A stretch of DNA of 64,000 bases. It comes from Hydractinia symbiolongicarpus (taxonomy: Eukaryota; Cnidaria; Hydrozoa; Anthoathecata; Hydractiniidae). The position numbers and the translations under genes were made by a program. The notes below the pieces were generated by a model, which worked only from the letters and a program-made list of their open reading frames with translations, searched no databases and was not told the DNA's origin. Within the stretch, counting starts at the first letter, position 1. The number at the start of each line of letters is the position of its first letter. The stretch is taken from contig NC_079886.1 of assembly GCF_029227915.1 (NCBI RefSeq), positions 12,485,501 through 12,549,500 of the forward strand. Direction: 5' to 3'. Positions 13,696 through 26,800 of this stretch are shown one piece after another.

Positions 13696-16600
13696 TACGT
13701 GCACAGTCCTATAAAGGCTGCAATATGGCTTTTTGCAGTCTAATAAAAGCCTCACACGTAAATCGCGTGGTTGCATCTGCCTGCGCAGGTTACCATTGGA
13801 CTATTCCTTCCAGTCTCATTGCACTACAACGTTCCAAGTGGTTTTCCTCAGCGCTGTGGCCTTAGAACTCTCTTAACTATGTGCACAGTCCAATAAAGGC
13901 CGTAATATGGCCTTTTGCAGTCTAATAAAGGCTTCACACGTAAATCACGTGGTTTCACCTGCCTGCTCAGGTTACCATTGACTAGTCCTTCCAGTCTCAA
14001 TGCGCTACAACGCCCCAAGTCGTTTTCATTAGCGCTGTTGCCTTAGAACACTCTTAACAACGTGTACAGTCATATAAAGGTTGTAATATGGCTTTTTGCA
14101 GTCTAATAAAAGCCTCACACGTAAATCACGTGGTTCCATCTGCCTGCGCAGGTTACCATTGGACTATTCCTTCCAGTCTCAATGCACTACAACGTTCCAA
14201 GTAGTTTTCCTCAGCGCTGTGGCCTTAGAACTCTCTTAACTATGTGCACAGTCCTATAAAGGCCGTAATATGGCTTTTTGCAGTCTAATAAAGGCTTAAC
14301 ACGTAAATCACGTGGTTTCACCTGCCTGCGCAGGTTACCATTGGACTAGCCGTTCCAGTCTCAATGCGCTCTAACGTCCCAAGTCGTTTTCATTAGCGCC
14401 GTTGCCTTAGAACACTCTTAACTACGTGCACAGTCATATAAAGGCTGTAATATGGCCTTTTGCAGTCTAATAAAAGCCTCACACGTAAATCGCGTGGTTC
14501 CAACTGCCTGCGCAGGTTACCATTGGACTATTCCTTCCAGTCTCATTGCACTACAACGTTCCAAGAGGTTTTCCTCAGCGCTGTAGCCTTAGAACTCTCT
14601 TAACTATGTGCACAGTCCTATAAAGGCCGTAATATGGCTTTTTGCAGTCTAATAAAGGCTTCACACGTAAATCACGTGGTTTCACCTGCCTGCGCAGGTT
14701 ACCATTGACTAGTCCTTCCAGTCTCAATGCGCTACAACGTCCAAAGTCGTTTTCATTAGCGCTGTTGCCTTACAACACTCCTAACTACGTGCACAGTCCA
14801 ATAAAGAGTGTATAGCCATTTGCAGTCTAATAAAGGCCTCACACGTAAATCACGTGGTTTCACATGCCTGCGCAGGTTAGCATTGGACTATTCCTGCCAG
14901 TCTCAATGCACTACAACGTTCCAAGTGGTTTTCCTCAGCGCTGTGGCCTTACAACACTCTTAACTACGTGCACAGTCCTATAAAGGCTGTAATATGGCCT
15001 TTTGAAGTCTAACAAAAGCCTCACACGAAAATCTCGTGGTTCCATTTGCCTGCGCAGGTTACCATTGGACTATTCCTGCCAGTCTCAATGCACTACAACG
15101 TTCCAAGTGGTTTTCCTCAGCGCTGTGGCCTTACAACACTCTTAACTACGTGCACAGTCCTATAAAGGCTGTAATATGGCCTTTTGCAGTCCAATAAATT
15201 CCGCACACGTAAATCACGTGGTTCCATCTGCCTGCGCAGGTTACCATTGGACTATTCCTGCCAGTCTCAATGCACTACAACGTCCCAAGTCATTTTCAAT
15301 AGCGCCATTGCCTTACAACACTCTTAACTACGTGCACAGTCCTATAAAGACCGTGATATACCTTTTTGCAGTCCAATAAAGGCCGCACACGTAAATCACG
15401 CGGTTTCAGCTGCCTGCACTGGTTACCATTGGACTTGTCGTTCCAGTCTCAATGCGCTATCACGTCCCAAGTCGTTTTCATTAGCGCCGCTGCCTTACAA
15501 CACTCTTAACTACGTGCACAGTCCTATAAAGGCTGCAATATGGCCTTTTGCAGTCTAATAAAAACTTCGCACATCAATCACGCGGTTTCACCTGTCTGCG
15601 CAGGTTACCATTGGACTAGTCCTTCCATTCTCAATGCGCTACAACGTCCCAAGTCGTTTTTATTAGCGCCGCTGCCTTACAACACTCTTAACTGCGTGCA
15701 CAGTCCTATAAAGGCTGTAATATGGCCTTTTGCAGTCTGATAAAGGCCTTGCACGTAAATCACGTGGTTTCACCTGCCTGCGCAGGTTACAATTGGACTA
15801 TTCCTTCCAGTCTCAATGCACTACAACGTTCCAAGTGGTTTTCCTCAGCGCTGTGGCCTTAGAACTCTCTTAACTATGTGCACAGTCCAATAAAGGCCGT
15901 AATATGGCCTTTTGCAGTCTAATAAAGGCTTCACACGTAAATCACGTGGTTTCACCTGCCTGCGCAGGTTACCATTGACTAGTCCTTTCAGTCTCAATGC
16001 GCTACTACGTCCCAAGTCGTTTTCATTAGCGCTGTTGCCTTAGAACACTCTTAACAACGTGCACAGTCATATAAAGGTTGTAATATGGCTTTTTGCAGTC
16101 TAATAAAAGCCTTACACGTAAATCGCGTGGTTCCATCTGCCTGCGCAGGTTACCATTGGACTATTCCTTCAAGTCTCATTGCACTACAACGTTCCAAGAG
16201 GTTTTCCTCAGCGCTGTGGCCTTAGAACTCTCTTAACTATGTGCACAGTCCTATAAAGGCCGTAATATGGCCTTTTGCAGTCTAATAAAGGCTTCACACG
16301 TAAATCACGTGGTTTCACCTGCCTGCGCAGGTTACCATTGGACTATTCCTTCCAGTCTCAATGCACTACAACGTTCCAAGTGGTTTTCCTCAGCGCTGTG
16401 GCCTTAGAACTCTCTTAACTATGTGCACAGTCCTATAAAGGCCGTAATATGGCTTTTTGCAGTCTAATAAAGGCTTAACACGTAAATCACGTGGTTTCAC
16501 CTGCCTGCGCAGGTTACCATTGGACTAGCCGTTCCAGTCTCAATGCGCTCTAACGTCCCAAGTCGTTTTCATTAGCGCCGTTGCCTTAGAACACTCTTAA

Positions 16601-17689
16601 CTACGTGCACAGTCATATAAAGGCTGTAATATGGCCTTTTGCAGTCTAATAAAAGCCTCACACGTAAATCGCGTGGTTCCAACTGCCTGCGCAGGTTACC
16701 ATTGGACTATTCCTTCCAGTCTCATTGCACTACAACGTTCCAAGAGGTTTTCCTCAGCGCTGTAGCCTTAGAACTCTCTTAACTATGTGCACAGTCCTAT
16801 AAAGGCCGTAATATGGCTTTTTGCAGTCTAATAAAGGCTTTACACGTAAATCACGTGGTTTCACCTGCCTGCGCAGGTTACCATTGACTAGTCCTTCCAG
16901 TCTCAATGCGCTACAACGTCCAAAGTCGTTTTCATTAGCGCTGTTGCCTTACAACACTCCTAACTACGTGCACAGTCCAATAAAGAGTGTATAGCCATTT
17001 GCAGTCTAATAAAGGCCTCACACGTAAATCACGTGGTTTCACATGCCTGCGCAGGTTAGCATTGGACTATTCCTGCCAGTCACAATGCACTACAACGTTC
17101 CAAGTGGTTTTCCTCAGCGCTGTGGCCTTACAACACTCTTAACTACGTGCACAGTCCTATAAAGGCTGTAATATGGCCTTTTGAAGTCTAACAAAAGCCT
17201 CACACGAAAATCTCGTGGTTCCATTTGCCTGCGCAGGTTACCATTGGACTATTCCTGCCAGTCTCAATGCACTACAACGTTCCAAGTGGTTTTCCTCAGC
17301 GCTGTGGCCTTACAACACTCTTAACTACGTGCACAGTCCTATAAAGGCTGTAATATGGCCTTTTGCAGTCCAATAAATTCCGCACACGTAAATCACGTGG
17401 TTCCATCTGCCTGCGCAGGTTACCATTGGACTATTCCTGCCAGTCTCAATGCACTACAACGTCCCAAGTCATTTTCAATAGCGCCATTGCCTTACAACAC
17501 TCTTAACTACGTGCACAGTCCTATAAAGACCGTGATATACCTTTTTGCAGTCCAATAAAGGCCGCACACGTAAATCACGCGGTTCCATCTGCCTGCGCAG
17601 GTTACCATTGGACTATTCCTGCCAGTCTCAATGCACTACAACGTCCCAAGTCATTTTCAATAGCGCCATTGCCTTACAACACTCTTTAC
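13696..17689 (+). repeat. 3,994-bp higher-order repeat, copy 1 (about 22 monomers)
   Basis: Monomer variants at 13,715-17,680 recur shifted by 3,994 bp. Examples are ggttgcatctgcc (13,769 and 17,763), cgccccaagtcg (14,010 and 18,004), tcacacgaaaatctcgtgg (15,023 and 19,017), and gcagtctgataaagg (15,733 and 19,727). Inside the unit, 15,000-15,380 and 17,180-17,560 are themselves near-identical (offset 2,179 bp), so the unit is built from older sub-duplications. Confidence 0.8.
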
Positions 17690-20600
17690 TACGTGCACAG
17701 TCCTATAAAGGCTGCAATATGGCCTTTTGCAGTCTAATAAAAGCCTCACACGTAAATCGCGTGGTTGCATCTGCCTGCGCAGGTTACCATTGGACTATTC
17801 CTTCCAGTCTCATTGCACTACAACGTTCCAAGTGGTTTTCCTCAGCGCTGTGGCCTTAGAACTCTCTTAACTATGTGCACAGTCCAATAAAGGCCGTAAT
17901 ATGGCCTTTTGCAGTCTAATAAAGGTTTCACACGTAAATCACGTGGTTTCACCTGCCTGCTCAGGTTACCATTGACTAGTCCTTCCAGTCTCAATGCGCT
18001 ACAACGCCCCAAGTCGTTTTCATTAGCGCTGTTGCCTTAGAACACTCTTAACAACGTGTACAGTCATATAAAGGTTGTAATATGGCTTTTTGCAGTCTAA
18101 TAAAAGCCTCACACGTAAATCACGTGGTTCCATCTGCCTGCGCAGGTTACCATTGGACTATTCCTTCCAGTCTCAATGCACTACAACGTTCCAAGTAGTT
18201 TTCCTCAGCGCTGTGGCCTTAGAACTCTCTTAACTATGTGCACAGTCCTATAAAGGCCGTAATATGGCTTTTTGCAGTCTAATAAAGGCTTAACACGTAA
18301 ATCACGTGGTTTCACCTGCCTGCGCAGGTTACCATTGGACTAGCCGTTCCAGTCTCAATGCGCTCTAACGTCCCAAGTCGTTTTCATTAGCGCCGTTGCC
18401 TTAGAACACTCTTAACTACGTGCACAGTCATATAAAGGCTGTAATATGGCCTTTTGCAGTCTAATAAAAGCCTCACACGTAAATCGCGTGGTTCCAACTG
18501 CCTGCGCAGGTTACCATTGGACTATTCCTTCCAGTCTCATTGCACTACAACGTTCCAAGAGGTTTTCCTCAGCGCTGTAGCCTTAGAACTCTCTTAACTA
18601 TGTGCACAGTCCTATAAAGGCCGTAATATGGCTTTTTGCAGTCTAATAAAGGCTTCACACGTAAATCACGTGGTTTCACCTGCCTGCGCAGGTTACCATT
18701 GACTAGTCCTTCCAGTCTCAATGCGCTACAACGTCCAAAGTCGTTTTCATTAGCGCTGTTGCCTTACAACACTCCTAACTACGTGCACAGTCCAATAAAG
18801 AGTGTATAGCCATTTGCAGTCTAATAAAGGCCTCACACGTAAATCACGTGGTTTCACATGCCTGCGCAGGTTAGCATTGGACTATTCCTGCCAGTCTCAA
18901 TGCACTACAACGTTCCAAGTGGTTTTCCTCAGCGCTGTGGCCTTACAACACTCTTAACTACGTGCACAGTCCTATAAAGGCTGTAATATGGCCTTTTGAA
19001 GTCTAACAAAAGCCTCACACGAAAATCTCGTGGTTCCATTTGCCTGCGCAGGTTACCATTGGACTATTCCTGCCAGTCTCAATGCACTACAACGTTCCAA
19101 GTGGTTTTCCTCAGCGCTGTGGCCTTACAACACTCTTAACTACGTGCACAGTCCTATAAAGGCTGTAATATGGCCTTTTGCAGTCCAATAAATTCCGCAC
19201 ACGTAAATCACGTGGTTCCATCTGCCTGCGCAGGTTACCATTGGACTATTCCTGCCAGTCTCAATGCACTACAACGTCCCAAGTCATTTTCAATAGCGCC
19301 ATTGCCTTACAACACTCTTAACTACGTGCACAGTCCTATAAAGACCGTGATATACCTTTTTGCAGTCCAATAAAGGCCGCACACGTAAATCACGCGGTTT
19401 CAGCTGCCTGCACTGGTTACCATTGGACTTGTCGTTCCAGTCTCAATGCGCTATCACGTCCCAAGTCGTTTTCATTAGCGCCGCTGCCTTACAACACTCT
19501 TAACTACGTGCACAGTCCTATAAAGGCTGCAATATGGCCTTTTGCAGTCTAATAAAAACTTCGCACATCAATCACGCGGTTTCACCTGTCTGCGCAGGTT
19601 ACCATTGGACTAGTCCTTCCATTCTCAATGCGCTACAACGTCCCAAGTCGTTTTTATTAGCGCCGCTGCCTTACAACACTCTTAACTGCGTGCACAGTCC
19701 TATAAAGGCTGTAATATGGCCTTTTGCAGTCTGATAAAGGCCTTGCACGTAAATCACGTGGTTTCACCTGCCTGCGCAGGTTACAATTGGACTATTCCTT
19801 CCAGTCTCAATGCACTACAACGTTCCAAGTGGTTTTCCTCAGCGCTGTGGCCTTAGAACTCTCTTAACTATGTGCACAGTCCAATAAAGGCCGTAATATG
19901 GCCTTTTGCAGTCTAATAAAGGCTTCACACGTAAATCACGTGGTTTCACCTGCCTGCGCAGGTTACCATTGACTAGTCCTTTCAGTCTCAATGCGCTACT
20001 ACGTCCCAAGTCGTTTTCATTAGCGCTGTTGCCTTAGAACACTCTTAACAACGTGCACAGTCATATAAAGGTTGTAATATGGCTTTTTGCAGTCTAATAA
20101 AAGCCTTACACGTAAATCGCGTGGTTCCATCTGCCTGCGCAGGTTACCATTGGACTATTCCTTCAAGTCTCATTGCACTACAACGTTCCAAGAGGTTTTC
20201 CTCAGCGCTGTGGCCTTAGAACTCTCTTAACTATGTGCACAGTCCTATAAAGGCCGTAATATGGCCTTTTGCAGTCTAATAAAGGCTTCACACGTAAATC
20301 ACGTGGTTTCACCTGCCTGCGCAGGTTACCATTGGACTATTCCTTCCAGTCTCAATGCACTACAACGTTCCAAGTGGTTTTCCTCAGCGCTGTGGCCTTA
20401 GAACTCTCTTAACTATGTGCACAGTCCTATAAAGGCCGTAATATGGCTTTTTGCAGTCTAATAAAGGCTTAACACGTAAATCACGTGGTTTCACCTGCCT
20501 GCGCAGGTTACCATTGGACTAGCCGTTCCAGTCTCAATGCGCTCTAACGTCCCAAGTCGTTTTCATTAGCGCCGTTGCCTTAGAACACTCTTAACTACGT

Positions 20601-21150
20601 GCACAGTCATATAAAGGCTGTAATATGGCCTTTTGCAGTCTAATAAAAGCCTCACACGTAAATCGCGTGGTTCCAACTGCCTGCGCAGGTTACCATTGGA
20701 CTATTCCTTCCAGTCTCATTGCACTACAACGTTCCAAGAGGTTTTCCTCAGCGCTGTAGCCTTAGAACTCTCTTAACTATGTGCACAGTCCTATAAAGGC
20801 CGTAATATGGCTTTTTGCAGTCTAATAAAGGCTTCACACGTAAATCACGTGGTTTCACCTGCCTGCGCAGGTTACCATTGACTAGTCCTTCCAGTCTCAA
20901 TGCGCTACAACGTCCAAAGTCGTTTTCATTAGCGCTGTTGCCTTACAACACTCCTAACTACGTGCACAGTCCAATAAAGAGTTTATAGCCATTTGCAGTC
21001 TAATAAAGGCCTCACACGTAAATCACGTGGTTTCACATGCCTGCGCAGGTTAGCATTGGACTATTCCTGCCAGTCTCAATGCACTACAACGTTCCAAGTG
21101 GTTTTCCTCAGCGCTGTGGCCTTACAACACTCTTAACTACGTGCACAGTC
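17690..21150 (+). repeat. 3,994-bp higher-order repeat, copy 2 (incomplete)
   Basis: Tracks copy 1 until about 21,150. There copy 1 continues with ggctgtaatatggccttttgaag, whereas this copy switches to ggctgcaatatggccttttgcag, a jump back to the variant at 19,520. The unit is therefore truncated by an unequal exchange. Confidence 0.75.
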
Positions 21151-23726
21151 CTATAAAGGCTGCAATATGGCCTTTTGCAGTCTAATAAAAACTTCGCACA
21201 TCAATCACGCGGTTTCACCTGTCTGCGCAGGTTACCATTGGACTAGTCCTTCCATTCTCAATGCGCTACAACGTCCCAAGTCGTTTTTATTAGCGCCGCT
21301 GCCTTACAACACTCTTAACTGCGTGCACAGTCCTATAAAGGCTGTAATATGGCCTTTTGCAGTCTGATAAAGGCCTTGCACGTAAATCACGTGGTTTCAC
21401 CTGCCTGCGCAGGTTACAATTGGACTATTCCTTCCAGTCTCAATGCACTACAACGTTCCAAGTGGTTTTCCTCAGCGCTGTGGCCTTAGAACTCTCTTAA
21501 CTATGTGCACAGTCCAATAAAGGCCGTAATATGGCCTTTTGCAGTCTAATAAAGGCTTCACACGTAAATCACGTGGTTTCACCTGCCTGCGCAGGTTACC
21601 ATTGACTAGTCCTTTCAGTCTCAATGCGCTACTACGTCCCAAGTCGTTTTCATTAGCGCTGTTGCCTTAGAACACTCTTAACAACGTGCACAGTCATATA
21701 AAGGTTGTAATATGGCTTTTTGCAGTCTAATAAAAGCCTTACACGTAAATCGCGTGGTTCCATCTGCCTGCGCAGGTTACCATTGGACTATTCCTTCAAG
21801 TCTCATTGCACTACAACGTTCCAAGAGGTTTTCCTCAGCGCTGTGGCCTTAGAACTCTCTTAACTATGTGCACAGTCCTATAAAGGCCGTAATATGGCCT
21901 TTTGCAGTCTAATAAAGGCTTCACACGTAAATCACGTGGTTTCACCTGCCTGCGCAGGTTACAATTGGACTATTCCTTCCAGTCTCAATGCACTACAACG
22001 TTCCAAGTGGTTTTCCTCAGCGCTGTGGCCTTAGAACTCTCTTAACTATGTGCACAGTCCTATAAAGGCCGTAATATGGCTTTTTGCAGTCTAATAAAGG
22101 CTTCACACGTAAATCACGTGGTTTCACCTGCCTGCGCAGGTTACCATTGGACTAGCCGTTCCAGTCTCAATGCGCTCTAACGTCCCAAGTCGTTTTCATT
22201 AGCGCCGTTGCCTTAGAACACTCTTAACTACGTGCACAGTCACATAAAGGCTGTAATATGGCCTTTTGCAGTCTAATAAAAGCCTCACACGTAAATCGCG
22301 TGGTTCCATCTGCCTGCGCAGGTTACCATTGGACTATTCCTTCCAGTCTCATTGCACTACAACGTTCCAAGAGGTTTTCCTCAGCGCTGTGGCCTTAGAA
22401 CTCTCTTAACTATGTGCACAGTCCTATAAAGGCCGTAATATGGCCTTTTGCAGTCTAATAAAGGCTTCACACGTAAATCACGTCGTTCCACCTGCCTGCG
22501 CAGGTTACCATTGGACTAGTCCTTCCCGTCTCAATGCACTACAACGTCCCAAGTCGTTTTCATTAGCGCTGTTGCCTTACAACACTCTTAACTACGTGCA
22601 CAGTGCAATAAAGGGTGTATAGCCATTTGCAGTCTAATAAAGGCCTCACACGTAAATCTCGTGGTTCCATCTGCCTGCGCAGGTTACCATTGGACTGTTC
22701 CTTCTAGTCTCGATGCACTACAACGTTCCAAGTGGTTTTCCTCAGCGCTGTGGCCTTAGAACTCTCTTAACTATGTGCACAGTCCTATAAAGGCCGTAAT
22801 ATGGCTTTTTGCACTCTAATAAAGGCTTCACACGTAAGTCACGTGTTTTCACCTGCCTGCGCAGGTTACCATTGGACTTGTCGTTCCAGTCTCAATGCGC
22901 TACAACGTCCCAAGTCGTTTTCATTAGCGCCGTTGACTTAGAACACTCTTAACTACGTGCACAGTCCTATAAAGACCGAATATACCTTTTTGCAGTCCAA
23001 TAAAGTCCGCACACGTAAATCACGTGGTTCCATCTGCCTGCGCAGGTTAGCATTGGACTATTCCTGCCAGTCTCAATGCACTACAACGTCCCAAGTCATT
23101 TTCAATAGCGCCATTGCCTTACAACACTCTTAACTACGTGCACAGTCCTATAAAGGCTGTAATATGGCCTTTTGCAGTCTAACAAAAGCCTCACACGTAA
23201 ATGTCGTGGTTCCATCTGCCTGCGCAGGTTACCATTGGACTGTTCCTTCTAGTCTCGATGCACTACAACGTTCCAAGTGGTTTTCTTTAGCGCCATGGCC
23301 TTAGAACACTCTTAACTACGTGCACAGTCCTATAAAGACCGTAATATACCTTTTTGCAGTCCAATAAAGGCCGCACACGTAAATCACGCGGTTTCAGCTG
23401 CCTGCACTGGTTACCATTGGACTTGTCGTTCCAGTCTCAATGCGCTATCACGTCCCAAGTCGTTTTCATTAGCGCCGCTGCCTTACAACACTCTTAACTA
23501 CGTGCACAGTCCTATAAAGGCTGCAATATGGCCTTTTGCAGTCTAATAAAAACTTCGCACATCAATCACGCGGTTTCACCTGTCTGCGCAGGTTACCATT
23601 GGACTAGTCCTTCCATTCTCAATGCGCTACAACGTCCCAAGTCGTTTTTATTAGCGCCGCTGCCTTACAACACTCTTAACTGCGTGCACAGTCCTATAAA
23701 GGCTGTAATATGGCCTTTTGCAGTCT
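21150..23726 (+). repeat. Rearranged partial HOR copy abutting the LINE
   Basis: From 21,150 the array repeats 19,520 onward (offset 1,633 bp, nine monomers). It then passes through other variant monomers, and from about 23,330 returns to the variant series seen at 15,350, 19,340 and 29,725. The last monomer, starting at 23,528, is cut at AGTCT by the LINE. Confidence 0.65.
23722..23726. repeat. Target-site duplication AGTCT, left copy
   Basis: Satellite text ttttgcAGTCT ends here before the CTT tail. It matches AGTCT at 28111-28115, and intact homologous monomers read gcAGTCTaataaagg or gcAGTCTgataaagg (15734, 30113, 33386). The following T could also belong to the duplication because the tail overlaps it. 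Confidence 0.75.
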
Positions 23727-23742
23727 TCTTCTTCTTCTTCTT
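23727..23742 (-). repeat. (AAG)n 3' tail of the LINE
   Basis: On the plus strand T(CTT)5 directly follows the left target-site copy. On the element strand this is five AAG units plus A. A short microsatellite tail instead of poly(A) is a known trait of several non-LTR clades, including CR1/L2-like ones. Confidence 0.85.
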
Positions 23743-23885
23743 AATTTATTTAACGTCGGAGAAATAACTATGTACATATAGCTTCCTGATATAAAAAAAT
23801 AAATAAATACATACTTATAAATATACAGGAAACTAATCAAATCCGACAAAAATTTGTTTATGGTTTTATGAAAAATGTATAAAAA
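23743..23885 (-). other. LINE 3' UTR with nested inverted repeats
   Basis: AT-rich 143 nt between the ORF2 stop and the tail. TCCGAC (23842-23847) pairs with GTCGGA (23755-23760). Nested within it, CAGGAA (23826-23831) pairs with TTCCTG (23783-23788), extendable by an ATAT/ATAT helix past a one-base bulge. A small CTAT/ATAG hairpin (23768-23781) lies between the right arms. Such a folded 3' end is the kind of structure CR1/L2-group reverse transcriptases recognise; the fold is predicted by eye only. Confidence 0.6.
23745..23750 (-). promoter_or_regulatory. LINE polyadenylation signal AATAAA
   Basis: AATAAA on the coding strand two bases before the (AAG)n tail. The satellite gives no AATAAA on this strand at the junction, so the element would rely on its own signal. 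Confidence 0.5.
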
Positions 23886-26800
23886 TTAAGAAAAAATATT
23901 TAAATAGACCGAGTGACTGAAATCATACTCCTTTAGTTTCGTTTTAAATTTTTTAAGGCTGTTACAACTTTTCAATTCGGAAGGTAAAGTATTCCAAATT
24001 TTAGGCCCCAATGAGCGAAGACATTTTTCCCCAAAATTTTTTGTATTAAAGTTCAATGTTTTAAGATTATTTAAATATTGACTTCGTACTGGCCTGTTTG
24101 TTTCGCTGCGTTGAAAGATGTCTAACATAAATGGCGGATTTAAATTATTAAGAGATTTAAAAATCTCTATACATAGATTTCGTATTCGCATAATTTTCAT
24201 GTAGTTACTTTTGTTCTTGGTAGAAATGTACCTTTCTTTTCTCTCTGAATATCCGCTATCTACAAATTTTAGGGCTCGCTTATGGAGTTTTTCGACCCTA
24301 GAAAGTGATTTTGAAGATGAGAAATTCCAAATAAGTGGACAGTAGTTAAAGTTTGAATACACAAAGCTTTCTGCTAAGACACTCTTAGCTTTAAAAGGAA
24401 GTATGTTTTTAAATCTATACAAAGCATTTAGTTGCGCAGATGCTTTCTTGCAAACCTCATTTAAGTGCTGATCAAATCTAAGGTTATTGTCAATTTTAAC
24501 TCCTAACAGTTTGACTGTGTCTTGCGAATATATGTTTTTATCTCCGATTCTTATCAGTTTACTACTTGTGTTTTCTATCCTATCTTTGCTGATTATAATG
24601 CATTGAAATTTGTCAGGGTTAGCAATCATTTTATTTTCATGTAGCCATGCTAACGCCTGCTCAGACTCACCTTCTAAAATTTTAATGAGGTTTGGAATTG
24701 AATTGGAAAAGCTTGACAATGTATTATCATCAGCATAGTTGTGTAGGTCACTTCTGGTTATAAAAAGAAAAATATCGTTAAGAAAAATATTAAAAATTAT
24801 CGGGCCTAAGATTGATCCTTGCGGCACGCCTGAAAGAATCATTTGGAAAAGACTGTAGTGTCCGTTTATACGAGTAGATTGTTCTCTATTTGTTAGGTAT
24901 GACAGGACAAATTTCAGGGCATTAATTTCAAATCCATATGCCTCAAGTTTAGCGATTAGTAAATCATGTGGCACACAATCGAATGCTTTTGATAGATCCA
25001 TTAAGACTGCACCAACCACGTAATTCTTATCAAGTTTTTTTTTCCATTCTTCTAGTAAACGAATTAAGACATGCTGTGTGTTATAGTTTTTCCGATAGGC
25101 TGACAAAAATATTGAAAGTTTCGATTCTATGAAAGACATGATTTGATCCTTCATTATGTTTTCATAGAATTTTGAAAATACATTCAACACACTGACAGGT
25201 CTAAAATTTTTAATGCTATGTTTGTCTTTGCCTCCTTTGTCAAGAGGTGCTACCGTTGCACGTTTGGCTCCATCGGGAAAAATATTCAATTTTATGCTGC
25301 TGTTTATAGCATTTTTCAATGGGCCAATCAGATATTCACTAGCTAACTTCACAAGCTTTGGGGGTATTTTGTCTCTACCTGGAGAGGAATTTATGTTTAA
25401 ATTAGTAAAAAGTTTTTTGATTGTGTTGTCATCTACCTCCTCAAAGTTAAAAAAATTTATATTTTCGTTGCAGGCTTTAATTTTGACAATACTCGGATGA
25501 CTCTCGTATGTTTTAATTATCTCATTAATTAGTCTCTCTTTGTCTAAGGAATTTCGATAATCAATTGATATTGGCTTGGTTCCACTACTTTTTTCTACAA
25601 TGTTAATATAGTGTTCATTAAATAATTCAGCAAGCTCACTGTCATTGGTTATCTGAGCACCATCTTTGATAATCATAATGTTATCATTGTTCAAACCACT
25701 TTTATTGGTTATAAACGGCTTAATAGTTTTCCAAAAAGTTTTATTTTCTACAATCCCAGAATCTATAACATTTTTAAAATACATTTTTATGGCTTTCTTT
25801 CTGAGTCCAACACACTTATTTCGTTGTTTTTTATAGTTAATCTTGTTTTCTTCAGTAGGATCTTTATTGTATCGGTTTTTAAATCTTGACCTGGTATAAA
25901 TGGCTTGCCTAAGTTCTTTATTCATAAAAGGTGCTTCATTTCCCCTGAGCAGTTTCTGTTTTAACGGGGCATGCTTTTCAATAATAGAACTAAACGTTTT
26001 TGTCAAGTGGTCGTAATTTGAAGCAGGGTCATTTTCATTAAAATCAAAACGTGTATTCCTAACATCAGAAAGAAACTTTCTCTTATCAAACTTTCTGTTA
26101 CTTCTATAAACAATTAGTTTTGGTTTCAATCTTACCAGATGAGATCTTAGGAAAGTTGTAATCATCAGATGATGGTCACTGAGTCCAGTCTCAGTAACCA
26201 TAGTGTTTTGAAAAGACCTTTGTTTATTTGTTAAAATAACATCAATTGATGTTCCTTGTTCACTTGCAAAACATGTTTTGTCTTTGACTAAGTTTTTTAG
26301 GTCAAAAGTATCGCAAAGAGAAGTTATGTAATGATAATTTATTATTTCGTTTTTATTATGAGTATCAATGTTTATGTCCCCCATCACAATGATGTTATCA
26401 CAAAATGAGAGTGTTTTGTTTAGAATTTTCTCCAAATCTTCAAAAAAACTTTGAAGATTAGAATGACGTGGTGGACGATAAAGGGTGATAATAGTCCATT
26501 TTTTGTTTCTGACGTTTAGCTCAGAACATATAATTTCATTACTTGTAAGGTTAGCTATGTTTATTTGCTTACAAACCACTCCCTTTTTTACATACTCAAT
26601 TAGCCCACCCCCATTTTTATCCCGATCTTTTCTAGATCTTAATTCATAATCATCAATAGTAAATTGACTATTTGGAAAAGTACTATCTAATTTTGTTTCA
26701 GATAATACAAAATAATCTGGAGCAAATTTCACAAAGATTTCCCTTAAGTCAATTATTTTTTTCCTTAAACTATTTATATTCAAATATCCTATCAATAGAT

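Larger units (their letters stand above)
1..23726 (+). repeat. 182-bp satellite array, left arm
   Basis: Uninterrupted head-to-tail copies of a monomer of about 182 bp, all in one orientation, reaching the LINE insertion. Recognisable monomer landmarks in order are TATAAAGG, GCAGTCTAATAAAGG, CACACGTAAATCACGTGG, CCTGCGCAGG, TTACCATTGGACT, CCAGTCTCAATGC, ACGTCCCAAGTCG (or ACGTTCCAAGTGG), a TTAGCGCCG-type segment and ACTCTTAACTACGTGCACAG. Monomers differ by substitutions and 1-3 bp indels; a recurrent short form has GTGTATAGCCATTTGCAG in place of CTGTAATATGGCCTTTTGCAG. Short open frames of about 60-67 codons recur once per monomer, but 182 is not a multiple of three, so they neither chain nor look coding. 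No other gene was seen in this interval. The family is not one I can name. Confidence 0.97.

Noticed and set aside
13551-13865. 104-codon frame repeated at 17,545 and 36,647
   Set aside because: It falls in duplicated satellite blocks and spans the monomer period in a single frame by chance indels. The recurrence reflects HOR duplication.
23528-23767. 79-codon frame running from satellite into the LINE tail
   Set aside because: Fortuitous read-through of a satellite frame into the CTT tail.
23886-24300. RNase H domain at the ORF2 C-terminus
   Set aside because: No D-E-D-D arrangement. The C-terminal region has the GPKIWNTLP-type ending seen in RNase H-less CR1-like elements.
25213-25500. 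95-codon plus-strand frame
   Set aside because: Antisense to the conserved RT region of ORF2, so a shadow frame.
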